This document shows, in pieces, positions 6,130 through 15,141 of a DNA stretch of 40,934 nucleotides. This DNA comes from Acidobacteriota bacterium. GTDB taxonomy: Bacteria; Acidobacteriota; Terriglobia; Versatilivoradales; Versatilivoraceae. Position 1 is the first letter of the stretch. Every line of letters starts with the position of its first letter. The notes under the pieces are model-generated. The model worked only from the letters and a program-made list of their open reading frames with translations, had not been told where the DNA came from and searched no databases. Both the position numbers and the translations under genes were made by a program. The DNA is taken from contig JAKEER010000180.1 of NCBI GenBank assembly GCA_022616615.1, forward strand, positions 1-40,934, read 5' to 3'.

Positions 6130-8809
6130 AGGGCTTTTGCAAAAAGGCCTCTCCGCGCTCCAGCAGTTGGTGATGAATAATGCTGTTTTGCGCGTAGCCG
6201 GAGATATGTAGGACTTTCATCTTCGAACGTGACAATCCCATGCGCTGAGCCAGCTCCGGGCCGTTCATCTTCGGCATCACCACATCGGTTACTAGCAGAT
6301 TGATAGGACCTTGGCGCTGCCCGGAAATCATCAAGGCTTCTTCTCCGCTGCAGGCCTCGATGACCCCGTATCCACTCGTCTCCAGTATCTCCCGGGCCAA
6401 ACTCCGAACGCGAGCATCGTCTTCCACCAGAAGGATCGTTTCCGATCCTTGACGCTTTGCAGAAGGCACTGCCGCTGGTACGCTAATTTCCAGTTCTTCT
6501 GTGGTTTGTGGCAAGTAGATTCTGAATGTTGTTCCGACTCCCAATTCACTGTAAACCCAGATGTATCCTCCGCTCTGCTTCACAATCCCATACACGATGG
6601 AGAGTCCCAATCCTGTTCCTTTGCCTAGGTCCTTGGTCGTAAAAAACGGTTCAAAGATCCTGTTCTGAGTCTGGACATCCATGCCAATTCCGGTGTCACT
6701 CACTGCCAAGATGACATAAGACCCCGGTTTGACTGGTAAACGGTCGCTTTGGGCGTAGCTTTGGTCCAGTTCAATGTTTGCAGTTTCCAGGGTGAGCTTG
6801 CCGCCTTGCGGCATTGCGTCGCGGGCATTGAGTGCCAGGTTCAAGATAACCTGCTCGATCATTCCCGGATCGGCCTTGACTGAGGCCAGATCGGGAGCTG
6901 CTATGAACGTCAAGTCAATGTCCTCACCAATCAGTCGACGCAGCAGGGTGTTCAGCTTGCTGACGAACTCGTTCAGATTCAAGATTCGCGGGGAGATGAT
7001 CTGACGACGGCCGAAGGTCAGGAGTTGGCGTGTCAAACCCGCCGCATATTCTGCTGTCTTTGCGATCTCTGCCAGATCTTCGTGAACAGGATGTTCCGGC
7101 TCGAGCTTTGCCTGTGAAAGTTGGCTGTAGCCCAAAATGGCAGTCAGCAGATTGTTGAAATCGTGCGCCACTCCACCGGCCAGTTTCCCCATGGCTTCCA
7201 TTTTCTGAGAATGCCGCAGCTGTGCTTCAAACTGCTTGCGTTGAGTCACGTCTCGGGCAATGCCCAACACCGTTGAGACTTTCCACTCCTGATACAAAAA
7301 CCGAGTACTAACTTCCATCGTTAGTTCACGACCGTCTTTCGTGATGAAAATCAGTTCGTCGGCAGCGGTGGTTGTTGACAACTGGCGTTCAATCAACCGA
7401 GAGACCAACTCTCCACTTGAAGGGGCCACCAGCTGGACGATGTTCATTTGCAGGATTTCATCACGCGAGTAACCCGTGATCAGTTCTCCTGCTCTATTGA
7501 TTGAGGTAAAGTTTCCTTCAAGATCATGGGTGTAAATAATCTCAGAAGCATTCTCCACAAGTTCCCGATAACGATCCTCGCTGGCTCTCAGCGCCTCCGC
7601 AGCCAGCTTCTGTTCGGTAATGTCTTCGACCGTGCCCTCATAAAACAAGATCGCTCCCTCACTGTCGCGCATGACCCTGGCATTCTCTCGAACCACAATC
7701 AGGCTGCCGTCCCGCTTTGTCCAAACCGCTTCCAAGGCTCTGACCTCACCCTGCCTCTGAATTTGTTGGTGGAATTCATCTCGCGAATATCCGGGACCGA
7801 ACCCCTCCGTTGCCAGGTCACGAACGGCCAATTCACCGAAGGAGTCGTAACCGAGCATTCTCACCAATGCTGGATTGGCATTGAGAATGCGCCCGTTTGG
7901 AGTGGTGCGATAGACACCGGTTGGGACGTTTTCGAACAGGGATCTGAAGCGCTCCTCGCTGACACGAAGCGCTTCTTCGGCCAGCTTGCGCTCGGTAACG
8001 TCTTCCACCATCGCCTGCCAGCAGCGGTTTCCCTTAACAAGAATGGGCCTGAGGCTGAGCAAGGCATTGTAGCAGGAACCGTCTTTGCGTCTAAAACGTG
8101 CGGGGTACTGATCAAGATAGCCTTGCCGCTGCGCAGTGGCTAACGCTTGGCTTCTTTCAGTTGCGTCATAATAGAGAAGTGCTACATTCCGTATTTTTTC
8201 GATGTCTTCTCGATTCCAACTACCCGGTTTGAGCATGGCATCGTTGAATGCGATCAGATTACCCTCCGGATCGGCAATCCCTAAGCCGATGGGAACCTGG
8301 TCAAAGAGGGAATGAAAAAGCGCTTCACTCTCTTCGAGCTGTGCTTCTGCCCGTTTGCGCGAGGTGATGTCCACAAAGGTGACCACCGCACCGATCATCT
8401 CGCCGGTTTCCGGCTCTGAGAACGGAATGGCGGTAAAGATCGCCCAGGAAACCTGCCCATCGGGTCGGCGCACGCCGATGGTAGTTGCCGGCTGAGGTTG
8501 CCAAGTCGCCAGGCATTTCGATACAGGGTAGTCCTCGACCGGGCACGCTGTTCCGTTCTCCCAAAACGTCTCCGGCTCGAAATCCGAGACAAAACGCTTT
8601 GTCAGTTCATCGAAAGACAATCCAAGGATGTCTTGCGCCACTGTATTAGCTTTAAGGATTGCGCCCTCACGCGAAACCACCACGAGACCACAAGGAACCG
8701 CTTCAATAATCCTCCGATTTAGCTCTTCACTGGCTCGCAACGCCTGATCCGCACGCTGGCGTTCAGCGATCTGAGCCTTCAGCTCGGCATCCGTTGGCTT
8801 CCTTTTCAT
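6050..8809 (-). CDS. hybrid sensor histidine kinase with four PAS domains
   Basis: 919 residues from the chosen ATG at 8809 (MKRKPTDAELKAQ). An in-frame extension to 9247 exists but looks non-coding. A short helical start is followed by four PAS sensor domains (about 28-150, 155-275, 283-405, 410-530), each ending in the DIT/DVT-x-RK PAC signature. The HisKA domain has the phospho-accepting H549 (GGVAHDFNN). The HATPase has ARDAMPQGG, VSDTGIGMD and GLGLSIVYGIVKQSGG. A C-terminal receiver (about 800-910) has LLVTDVVMPKMNG and FLQKPFTPKG. There is no membrane segment, so it is a soluble sensor. It could pass phosphate to its own receiver and then to regulators such as the neighbouring Cys4 proteins, but this link is inference. 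It converges on the truncated regulator. Confidence 0.92.
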   Translation of the reverse strand: MKRKPTDAELKAQIAERQRADQALRASEELNRRIIEAVPCGLVVVSREGAILKANTVAQDILGLSFDELTKRFVSDFEPETFWENGTACPVEDYPVSKCLATWQPQPATTIGVRRPDGQVSWAIFTAIPFSEPETGEMIGAVVTFVDITSRKRAEAQLEESEALFHSLFDQVPIGLGIADPEGNLIAFNDAMLKPGSWNREDIEKIRNVALLYYDATERSQALATAQRQGYLDQYPARFRRKDGSCYNALLSLRPILVKGNRCWQAMVEDVTERKLAEEALRVSEERFRSLFENVPTGVYRTTPNGRILNANPALVRMLGYDSFGELAVRDLATEGFGPGYSRDEFHQQIQRQGEVRALEAVWTKRDGSLIVVRENARVMRDSEGAILFYEGTVEDITEQKLAAEALRASEDRYRELVENASEIIYTHDLEGNFTSINRAGELITGYSRDEILQMNIVQLVAPSSGELVSRLIERQLSTTTAADELIFITKDGRELTMEVSTRFLYQEWKVSTVLGIARDVTQRKQFEAQLRHSQKMEAMGKLAGGVAHDFNNLLTAILGYSQLSQAKLEPEHPVHEDLAEIAKTAEYAAGLTRQLLTFGRRQIISPRILNLNEFVSKLNTLLRRLIGEDIDLTFIAAPDLASVKADPGMIEQVILNLALNARDAMPQGGKLTLETANIELDQSYAQSDRLPVKPGSYVILAVSDTGIGMDVQTQNRIFEPFFTTKDLGKGTGLGLSIVYGIVKQSGGYIWVYSELGVGTTFRIYLPQTTEELEISVPAAVPSAKRQGSETILLVEDDARVRSLAREILETSGYGVIEACSGEEALMISGQRQGPINLLVTDVVMPKMNGPELAQRMGLSRSKMKVLHISGYAQNSIIHHQLLERGEAFLQKPFTPKGLTTKVREVLDTGSASVSGGAR

Positions 8810-9501
8810 CTTGGGCTCTCTGGGTTCGGAAAGCAGGAATCGTTCAAAGCGGGGCCTTCCCCCGAAGAGAACCGCATGACCTGCGATGAATTGGGCTTTG
8901 AACGAGGATTCACTGTTACTTCTTTCGATAGTGACTAGTCTTATATTATGGTGTGCCAGTTCGTGCAAGCGAAATGTCGAGTCATTTCTTCTGATCTGCA
9001 CGTTGTTGGTCAAATCGAAACCGACGCAGGAAGGAAGGGACTCCCCACCCGTGGGGGGTCTATAGAAGAGCCCCATATTATCTCCTGACATTGGGTCGTC
9101 CGCTCTTATCAAAATGCGCACGATCACCAGCGCAGCGGTCGAAATTACCAGGCGGCAGCGAATTGAGAAATCCGGATTCAAACACCTTGGCAGCTGCACG
9201 AAATAGGCTCCGCGAGCGAATCTTCGATGATTTCGAGTGAGCGTCAACTTTGTGCCACTAGGATCACTTGCTGGCGACGAAGTTCAAAGTTCGGTCTAAT
9301 TTGATAACTCCCTCTCCCGTTTGTGGGGAGAGGGTGGCCAAAGCGACGGCGGTCGCGGAGGCCGGGTGAGGGGGCAGGAGCCAACGCAGCCACGTCCCTC
9401 GGCGGTCTGAGGTTGCTCGCTACCTTATAGATGGGCCCTTTTGGGATTCCGGCTCGTCCAGGTTAGGATGTTGAACTGTGACAGACTAAAGTTCAATCCT
9501 T
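8810..9501. other. intergenic stretch with repeat between kinase and c-di-GMP operon
   Basis: About 690 bases between two minus-strand genes. The part at 8810-9247 is open in the kinase frame, but its translation shows no PAS, membrane or signal features, so I leave it out of the CDS. An inverted repeat at about 9042-9063 (gactcccc / ggggggtc) could form a hairpin. Bases 9263-9425 are a dispersed repeat listed separately. Any promoter of the kinase should lie here on the minus strand, but none was clear. Confidence 0.5.
9263..9425 (+). repeat. dispersed repeat A, copy 1
   Basis: It matches 17070-17222 on the same strand. Shared blocks are CACTTGCTG, CGAAGTTCAAAGTTCGGT, ACTCCCTCTCCCGTTTGTGG with GGAGAGGGTGGCC after it, GGGTGAGGGGGC, and CCCTCGGCGGTCTGAGG followed by TGCTCGCTAC. 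The middle part has diverged or carries small indels. CCCTCTCCCGTTTGTGGGGAGAGGG forms a perfect hairpin. Both copies lie between genes. Confidence 0.85.
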
Positions 9502-12294
9502 CTAGCCCGGACGAGCGTCTAAACAGACTTCGTTCAGGGCTGCGCTTAGTAGCGAGGGGAGACTTGAAGAAGGGAGTTCACCGGAGGAACGAACGCAGTT
9601 CCCGCCTTCGCGTTTGGCGGAGAGCAAAGCCGCGTCTGCCGCATGGATCAGTTCCTCGGGAGAGTGGAAGTTCTTGTCCTGAAAGGTCGCCACGCCTAGG
9701 CTGATGGTTACTTTGAGCGTTTGATCCGCAAAATCATAGACCTCCCTTCCGACCAAGCAGCGCAGTTTCTCAGCAAATATCATGCTGCCGGCTTCATCGG
9801 TCTCAGGCAAGACGAGCACAAACTCATCTCCCCCATAGCGGCACTTCAAATCCGTGGAGCGGGAGTTTTTCATCACAAGAGTTCCAAGGCGCTGCAATAC
9901 CAGGTCGCCACAGCCATGGCCATATTCGTCGTTGACTTTCTTGTATCGATCAACATCGAACACCAGGCAGCCGAGGCTGCGGGCATGGCGCCGGCTGCGC
10001 TCGAACTCCAGATTCAGCTGGGAGCAGAAATAACTTCGGTTGCTCAAACCTGTCAGGTAATCGGTATGAGCCCTCTGAATGAGTTCTTGGAGGCGCTGCT
10101 TGTTTTCCATCCGCTGCCGTTGTTTATCCAAGGCCTTTTGGACCGTCGCCCTCAACTCCAAGAGACTGACAGGCTTGATGAGGTAGTCATGGGCGCCATC
10201 CTGCAAAGCCGTTACTGCGGGCCTGACCTTATCTGGGAGTTCGCCAGTCAGCAAGATCACTTCGACGAGTTCGCTCGTTTCCTTGACCCTTCGCAGAATC
10301 TCAAAACCTGACAGTCCAGGCATGATGACGTCCGTGATAACCACGTCGAAGTTGCCTTGCTCAAGAACCTCAAGAGCTCTCTTTGGATCGAAAACGCTCA
10401 CCACGTCATAGTCCGCCCGAAGCCCCATTTCGAGCATATTGAGAAGATTGAGATCATCGTCAACCAACAAGATTGCGGGTTTTCTTCGGGTGGTCATGGT
10501 TGAAGCTTCAGGAAACGGATGGATCCTCTCGTCAGCGAGCTGGAAACCTGAACTTGCGACGAGCGTTGGAAACTCTCTTTGTTCTGGCACCCGAATATTT
10601 CCATCTGCATCCACGATGGAGCAGAATGTTTCGATCAGGTCCGGATCAAAATTCGTGCCAGCCTGGTTTCGGAGCTGATCCAGCGCATAGCTGACCGGCA
10701 TCGCTTTCTTATAGGGTCGTTCACTGATAATCGCATGGAAAGAATCGATGACAGCAATCAGGCGTGCTTCCAGCGGGATTTGAGTTCCTTTCAAGCCGGC
10801 CGGATAGCCTGATCCGTTCCAGCGCTCATGGTGGCATTGAACAATGGGCACCAGTTCTGCCAGAGACTCGATGGGTTGCAGAATCTTTGCCCCGAGGGTG
10901 GGATGCTCACGCATGATCTGCCACTCTTCATCGTTGAGGGGGCCGGCCTTTCTGAGGATCTGCTCAGGAACACCGATCTTTCCAAGATCGTGAAGCTTGG
11001 CAGCCATCTTGACTAGTTCCAGCTGCTTTTCTGGGAGCTCACAGGCCCTCCCTAGAGCCTCAGCGTAAATGGTAGCTTCTTCAGAATGATTCTTGGTGTA
11101 GCGGTCCTTGGCATCAATCGCGCTGGCTAGGCTTTCGACAATCTGCTGCACTACCGGCGAAAAGATGGGCTCGCCTGCTAATGCTTCCAGGCGTGCAGCA
11201 ACGTCGCTGGCCACCTGCGGTCCGGTCTGAAAGTGTTCGGGATTGAGCATCGCACTGAATGCTTTGAGAGCCATGGTCCTCATGGCGTCGCTCCCAATGG
11301 TGCTGACCTGATCGCCTCCACCGTACCGCGCCAGGCAGGCTGCTTGCCGGGCCAGGAAAACAAGTTCGTCCTTGTCGGTAGTGTGCACCGGGTATGTGGC
11401 TATACCGACGCTTACCGTCACCGGTCCCAGATCGTCGTCAGATTGGTCGGAAACCAGTTTTCGAAACTTTTCAGCAACGAACAGAGATGTCTCAAGATCG
11501 CATCCACCCAAAGTCAAAGTGAATTCCGTATCACCAAATCGCGCCAGCACATCAGTCGCGCGAGTTTTCCGGCTCAACAGCTGGGCGATATGCCGAACTG
11601 CTTTCTCCCGCACCGAATACCCAAGCTCGCTGATCTCTGCCATGTTATCGATGGAAAACAGCAGAATGCCCAAAGATGAGCCGTTTCGGTTCGAGCGTTT
11701 CAGTTCAATCTCCAAGCGCTCCAAGAAATGCTTCTGATTGCAGAGCCCTGTCAATTCATCGGTGCTCAAACGGTCTTTGAGTCGCTTGACGGCTCTGAGA
11801 TTGGTCAAAGCGATTGCCAGATCAACCGCAGCCAGTTCCAGGACAGCGTAGTGGTAGCCGAGAAGCCGCTTCCCGTCAGGTATAAGGGAATCGAGACTGC
11901 CAACCACCTCCTGGCCGATCTTGATCGGAATTGCCAACTCCATCCGCGGCTGAATCAACTCCTGAGAAGCGACTGGGCCAGCGACATAGGGTTCAAGAAC
12001 GGTCTGTGCGGTCATCACCGCTTTGCCAGGAATGGAGCCCTTGATATCTACACTGGCAAGATATTCCCTTCTGAATCGATAAATCCCTGATCGCGATCCG
12101 GTCCCCAGCTTTTGCTTTTCTGGATTGACAAAGTACAGCGCCAGATCTTCCAAGTTCAGAGTGGTGCGCACGCCGTCCAAGAATTCTGGAATGCTGGCTT
12201 CGTTTTCAATGGAAGTAAGCAATCTGAGACGAATCGGTTTGAGGGTTTCGAGTATGCGCCCTAAGTTGTCGAGATTTCGCAGGGTTGGGATCAT
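9502..12294 (-). CDS. GAF-GGDEF-HD-GYP-REC-GGDEF bifunctional c-di-GMP protein
   Basis: 930 residues. Domains in order are: GAF-like sensor (about 20-165); a degenerate GGDEF (about 175-325) with GDTEF at the active site but an intact inhibitory RATD five residues upstream; an HD-GYP phosphodiesterase (about 385-560) with HDLGK and HHERWNGSGYP; a receiver (about 607-725) with VITDVIMPG and LIKPVS; and an intact diguanylate cyclase (about 745-915) with RYGGDEF and an RSTD I-site. It can therefore plausibly both make and degrade c-di-GMP, with the first GGDEF acting as a ligand-binding regulator. An internal ATG at 10497 (MTTRRKPAILLVDDD) marks where an ancestral REC-GGDEF gene may have fused to a GAF-GGDEF-HD-GYP gene. 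It starts three bases after the upstream PilZ gene stops, so translation is likely coupled. Confidence 0.92.
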   Translation of the reverse strand: MIPTLRNLDNLGRILETLKPIRLRLLTSIENEASIPEFLDGVRTTLNLEDLALYFVNPEKQKLGTGSRSGIYRFRREYLASVDIKGSIPGKAVMTAQTVLEPYVAGPVASQELIQPRMELAIPIKIGQEVVGSLDSLIPDGKRLLGYHYAVLELAAVDLAIALTNLRAVKRLKDRLSTDELTGLCNQKHFLERLEIELKRSNRNGSSLGILLFSIDNMAEISELGYSVREKAVRHIAQLLSRKTRATDVLARFGDTEFTLTLGGCDLETSLFVAEKFRKLVSDQSDDDLGPVTVSVGIATYPVHTTDKDELVFLARQAACLARYGGGDQVSTIGSDAMRTMALKAFSAMLNPEHFQTGPQVASDVAARLEALAGEPIFSPVVQQIVESLASAIDAKDRYTKNHSEEATIYAEALGRACELPEKQLELVKMAAKLHDLGKIGVPEQILRKAGPLNDEEWQIMREHPTLGAKILQPIESLAELVPIVQCHHERWNGSGYPAGLKGTQIPLEARLIAVIDSFHAIISERPYKKAMPVSYALDQLRNQAGTNFDPDLIETFCSIVDADGNIRVPEQREFPTLVASSGFQLADERIHPFPEASTMTTRRKPAILLVDDDLNLLNMLEMGLRADYDVVSVFDPKRALEVLEQGNFDVVITDVIMPGLSGFEILRRVKETSELVEVILLTGELPDKVRPAVTALQDGAHDYLIKPVSLLELRATVQKALDKQRQRMENKQRLQELIQRAHTDYLTGLSNRSYFCSQLNLEFERSRRHARSLGCLVFDVDRYKKVNDEYGHGCGDLVLQRLGTLVMKNSRSTDLKCRYGGDEFVLVLPETDEAGSMIFAEKLRCLVGREVYDFADQTLKVTISLGVATFQDKNFHSPEELIHAADAALLSAKREGGNCVRSSGELPSSSLPSLLSAALNEVCLDARPG

Positions 12295-12297
12295 GAG

Positions 12298-13143
12298 TCA
12301 CCTGACCTGTTTTTCGGCCATGGGCCCGTTCGTGAGCATCGCTGGCATGCGGAAGATCCGTGTCTCTTCCTGATCACAAAACTCTTTCAAAAGGCCTCGA
12401 TGTTCTGCCCGCATCTCCACAAAAACCAGGCCATTGCCCGGAGGGAACGTCTGGTAGTGCAAAGGTTCGACCTCCGAGACATGTTGAACCACACGGACAA
12501 CTTTAGCCTCGGCTTTCAGCGGGACCGTGTTCCCGGGCAGAGTGAAAGCCAATTGAGCTAGGGTGCCAACAGGATCGGGCTGAGAATTACAGACAAAGAT
12601 GCCACCGAGGCCGAGGTTGCTCGCATAGAAAACCTGGCGATTCGTCCCAACGGCGTAATGAACCAGGAATTTCACAGGGAATCGGCGCGAGGTTCTGAGG
12701 TTGTGCCCCTGAGGTGGTAGGATGGCAGTCACCAGGCAAAGCAGCTCTTCGAGCGGGCGTACTTTGTTAAAAGAGGCACGGATGGCTAACTCGCCGCGAA
12801 CGTCAACGAATCTTTCATCAAGCAATCCACGGATCGTAACGATGAGCTGAGTGTCTGTACAGCACTCGTCTTTCTTTAGGACCTTCAGAAACCGCAAGCC
12901 GTCCACCCCTGGGAGAGACTCGGGGTCGATAATTAACAAGTCAACAGGCCGCACTGAACTTCTCAACTTGCGATAGGTGGCTTCGGAATCCGAGGCGGCG
13001 TCGACGTTGTAGCCGACCTCTCCCAGGACGGCCATGAGGTCGTCAAGATGGGGTCCGGGTTGATCAACAACCAGAACTTTAAACCGAATTGGATTATCCG
13101 CCAAATGCGCGTTCTCCGATAAAGACCCTGCGTTTTGGTTCAT
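12298..13143 (-). CDS. REC-PilZ protein, probable c-di-GMP effector
   Basis: 281 residues. Residues about 20-140 are a receiver with acceptor DPESLPGVDG and a lysine loop (FNKVRP), but the acidic pair is reduced to VDQ, so phosphorylation may be weak. Residues about 148-265 form a PilZ domain of the type found in Myxococcus and Acidobacteria: RTSRRFPVKF supplies the RxxxR c-di-GMP motif, then NLGLGGIF takes the place of the usual N/DxSxxG, with glycine replacing serine. It would bind the second messenger made or degraded by its operon neighbours and act through protein contact. The ribosome site GGGAG lies about nine bases upstream of ATG 13143. The three-base gap to the next gene indicates coupling. 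Confidence 0.88.
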   Translation of the reverse strand: MNQNAGSLSENAHLADNPIRFKVLVVDQPGPHLDDLMAVLGEVGYNVDAASDSEATYRKLRSSVRPVDLLIIDPESLPGVDGLRFLKVLKKDECCTDTQLIVTIRGLLDERFVDVRGELAIRASFNKVRPLEELLCLVTAILPPQGHNLRTSRRFPVKFLVHYAVGTNRQVFYASNLGLGGIFVCNSQPDPVGTLAQLAFTLPGNTVPLKAEAKVVRVVQHVSEVEPLHYQTFPPGNGLVFVEMRAEHRGLLKEFCDQEETRIFRMPAMLTNGPMAEKQVR

Positions 13144-13172
13144 TGCTCAAGCTCCCTGCAATTGTCTGCGTA

Positions 13173-13328
13173 TCAATCAATGATGACGCTTGTTGTCTTT
13201 AACTTCGACTCGCCTCGCTGAGAACAGGCAGCCGGTCCCGCGGTCCCGCCCGCACTGATGTGAATATCTGAAGCGTTCAGTTCGACGGCTTTTTTCAATA
13301 CCGCATTGAACGTATCGAAGATAGCCAT
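13173..13328 (-). pseudogene. pilT-like ATPase remnant (N-terminal about 30 residues)
   Basis: A 51-codon frame starts three bases after the REC-HD-GYP stop, the same spacing as the intact junction at 12294/12298. It reads MAIFDTFNAVLKKAVELNAS then DIHISAG. This matches the very start of PilT-family pilus retraction ATPases (LLxxAVExxASDLHLSxGxPP). After SAG the match ends: the rest (about 20 residues) is unrelated and reaches a stop at 13173. The Walker motifs are absent, so no ATPase remains. A deletion inside a former pilT-like gene joined its start to the upstream region of the PilZ gene. Confidence 0.7.
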
Positions 13329-13331
13329 GAT

Positions 13332-14447
13332 TCAAGCGACCAAGCTCTGTTTTGTCTTAAACCAAATCTGCTCGGGAATATTGAGGAAGCACTCGACCAA
13401 CTCAGGGTCAAACTGAGTGCCTGAACAACGGATAATCTCTTCGCGAGCCGTTTGGTAGCTCAGGGCCTTGCGATAGGGCCGGTCCGAAGTCATGGCGTCG
13501 AACGTATCGACAACGGCAAAGATCCGCGCCCCTAACAAGATTTCTTTTCCTGCCAGACGCTGTGGGTATCCTGTGCCATCGAACCTCTCCTGGTGCTGCA
13601 GAACCATTCGAGCGGCCTCTTCGAGAAAGTCAATTCCCTTGAGAATCTGGTAGCCAATCTCCGGATGCTTGCGGATTTCCACCCACTCGTCTTGCGTCAG
13701 TTTCGCCGGCTTCAAGAGAATGTTATCGGAAATCCCGATCTTTCCGATGTCATGCAACAACGCACCCCGCTCGACATCTACTAATTCGGCCAAAGGAATG
13801 CTCATTTGTTGGGCTATCAGCAGGGTATATTCACTGACCCGTTTGGAATGTCTTTGAGTCTCACGCTCACGGGCGTCCAGGGCATTGATGAGGGCTTCCA
13901 AGGTATGGGAATAGGCATTTCTGATCCCGACCAGGGCGTTCCGTAGCTCGGCGGTCTGTTCTTCCACCCTTCGCTCCAAGTCAAGTTGATACTGCCGGTT
14001 CTCGAACACGAGCCGGCGGCGGTCCAGAGCCTTATGGAGCTTGCTTTTCAGCTCAAGCACATTAAAAGGCTTGGTCACGTAGTCATAGGCTCCGCTGGAC
14101 AGCGCATGGACCGCCGATTTGACATCGCTCACCCCGGTGATCATGATCACCGCGATTTCCGGGTAATGGGTCGCGACATGCTGAAGCAACTGTAATCCAT
14201 CGAGGCCGGGCATTGTGATGTCGGTTAACACCATCTCATATTCAGCCTGGGCCAGCTTCTGCATTGCTTCTTGAGCGTCCTGTGCTGTGTCGCTCTTGAA
14301 CCCTTCGGCGGAGACCACCTTTGTCAAGACATCACGAATAAAGTGCTCATCATCGACAACCAAGACTCGCTCAGTCCTTTCCTGAGCGAATGGATTTGCA
14401 CCTGCGGGCAGATAGGTTTCTAAGCTTTTTGAACTTATTTCTAACAT
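13332..14447 (-). CDS. REC-HD-GYP response regulator, c-di-GMP phosphodiesterase
   Basis: 371 residues, RpfG-like architecture. The receiver (about 25-140) has VVDDE, acceptor D76 (VLTDITMPGLDG), and YVTKPFN. A coiled helix (about 145-185) leads to the HD-GYP domain (about 190-360) with HDIGKIG, QHQERFDGTGYP and RIFAVVDTFDAMTSDRPYRK. The HQE in place of HHE is common in this subfamily and compatible with activity. It would hydrolyse c-di-GMP when phosphorylated by a partner kinase. It is the first gene of the minus-strand operon, with a near-consensus ribosome site AAGGAGGGAG at 14454-14463. The following frame is a pilT-like remnant. Confidence 0.94.
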   Translation of the reverse strand: MLEISSKSLETYLPAGANPFAQERTERVLVVDDEHFIRDVLTKVVSAEGFKSDTAQDAQEAMQKLAQAEYEMVLTDITMPGLDGLQLLQHVATHYPEIAVIMITGVSDVKSAVHALSSGAYDYVTKPFNVLELKSKLHKALDRRRLVFENRQYQLDLERRVEEQTAELRNALVGIRNAYSHTLEALINALDARERETQRHSKRVSEYTLLIAQQMSIPLAELVDVERGALLHDIGKIGISDNILLKPAKLTQDEWVEIRKHPEIGYQILKGIDFLEEAARMVLQHQERFDGTGYPQRLAGKEILLGARIFAVVDTFDAMTSDRPYRKALSYQTAREEIIRCSGTQFDPELVECFLNIPEQIWFKTKQSLVA

Positions 14448-14453
14448 TGCTTA

Positions 14454-14463
14454 CTCCCTCCTT
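14454..14463 (-). promoter_or_regulatory. strong Shine-Dalgarno of the c-di-GMP operon
   Basis: On the minus strand AAGGAGGGAG lies six bases upstream of the ATG at 14447. It is close to the full anti-Shine-Dalgarno complement and fixes the start of the REC-HD-GYP gene. Confidence 0.75.
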
Positions 14464-15141
14464 GCTGGCTTCGAAAGTTTCCCGAACCCCGGTTTTTGAA
14501 GGCTCCATCAGTTACTCCAGCCAAGTGATCGACATGAGCTTTAAACAGGATTAGCGAAACGTGCAGAGTCCAGACCACTCCGGGAAACAACCGCTGTTTG
14601 CTGCAAGCCGTCAAAGTGGCTTCACAACGTCGCGACAGACCCTGTTTCGCTCTGTCGCAAACGGAATCGGTTGGACTAAAAACCGCTGTCGAGGTAGGGA
14701 GACAGCTGGGAGAGAAGTTGCTCGATTCCACTGGGGTTGCTGGTACCATGAGCGGTGAGTATAGACTTTTGATCTCCTTTTCCAACCAGTTAACTTCCTG
14801 CAAATTTTTGACCGACGAATGGATCGGATACAATCCCCATAGAGTCGGCACAGACCGGCCGGCCCAGCATTGTAGTCCAACCAAATCTTTGCGACCGTTC
14901 ACGGAAGCCAGGTCTGCTAAACGCACCGCCCGGTCGCGGGCCCTCGCAAAGATTCCTATTCGTTAGGCAGTTCTGGCGAGACGCACAGCGGTCGGGGTTG
15001 CTGCGTATCCTCAGGCAGGCGAAGCGATTTTGCCCTCGCTCGACAAGGTGGCCGAGCTGCTGCGACGACGTTCCGTCGCTTGCGCGCCAGCGGACTCTCT
15101 TGATACCCTCGTCGCCGACCATGGGAAGGAGTTCCAAAAGG
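14464..15141. other. divergent intergenic stretch between c-di-GMP operon and epimerase
   Basis: About 680 bases with several overlapping open frames on both strands, none of which reads like a protein. Promoters for both divergent units should lie here. A TTGACC ... TACAAT pair near 14807-14834 on the plus strand has a spacer that is too short (15 bases) to be convincing. AAGGAG at 15126-15131 serves the epimerase. Confidence 0.45.

Noticed and set aside
8810-9247. N-terminal extension of the hybrid kinase frame
   Set aside because: The added 146 residues show no sensor, membrane or signal features. A helical start typical of PAS kinases begins at 8809.
14807-14834. Plus-strand promoter TTGACC/TACAAT
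   Set aside because: The 15-base spacer is too short and no other support is visible.
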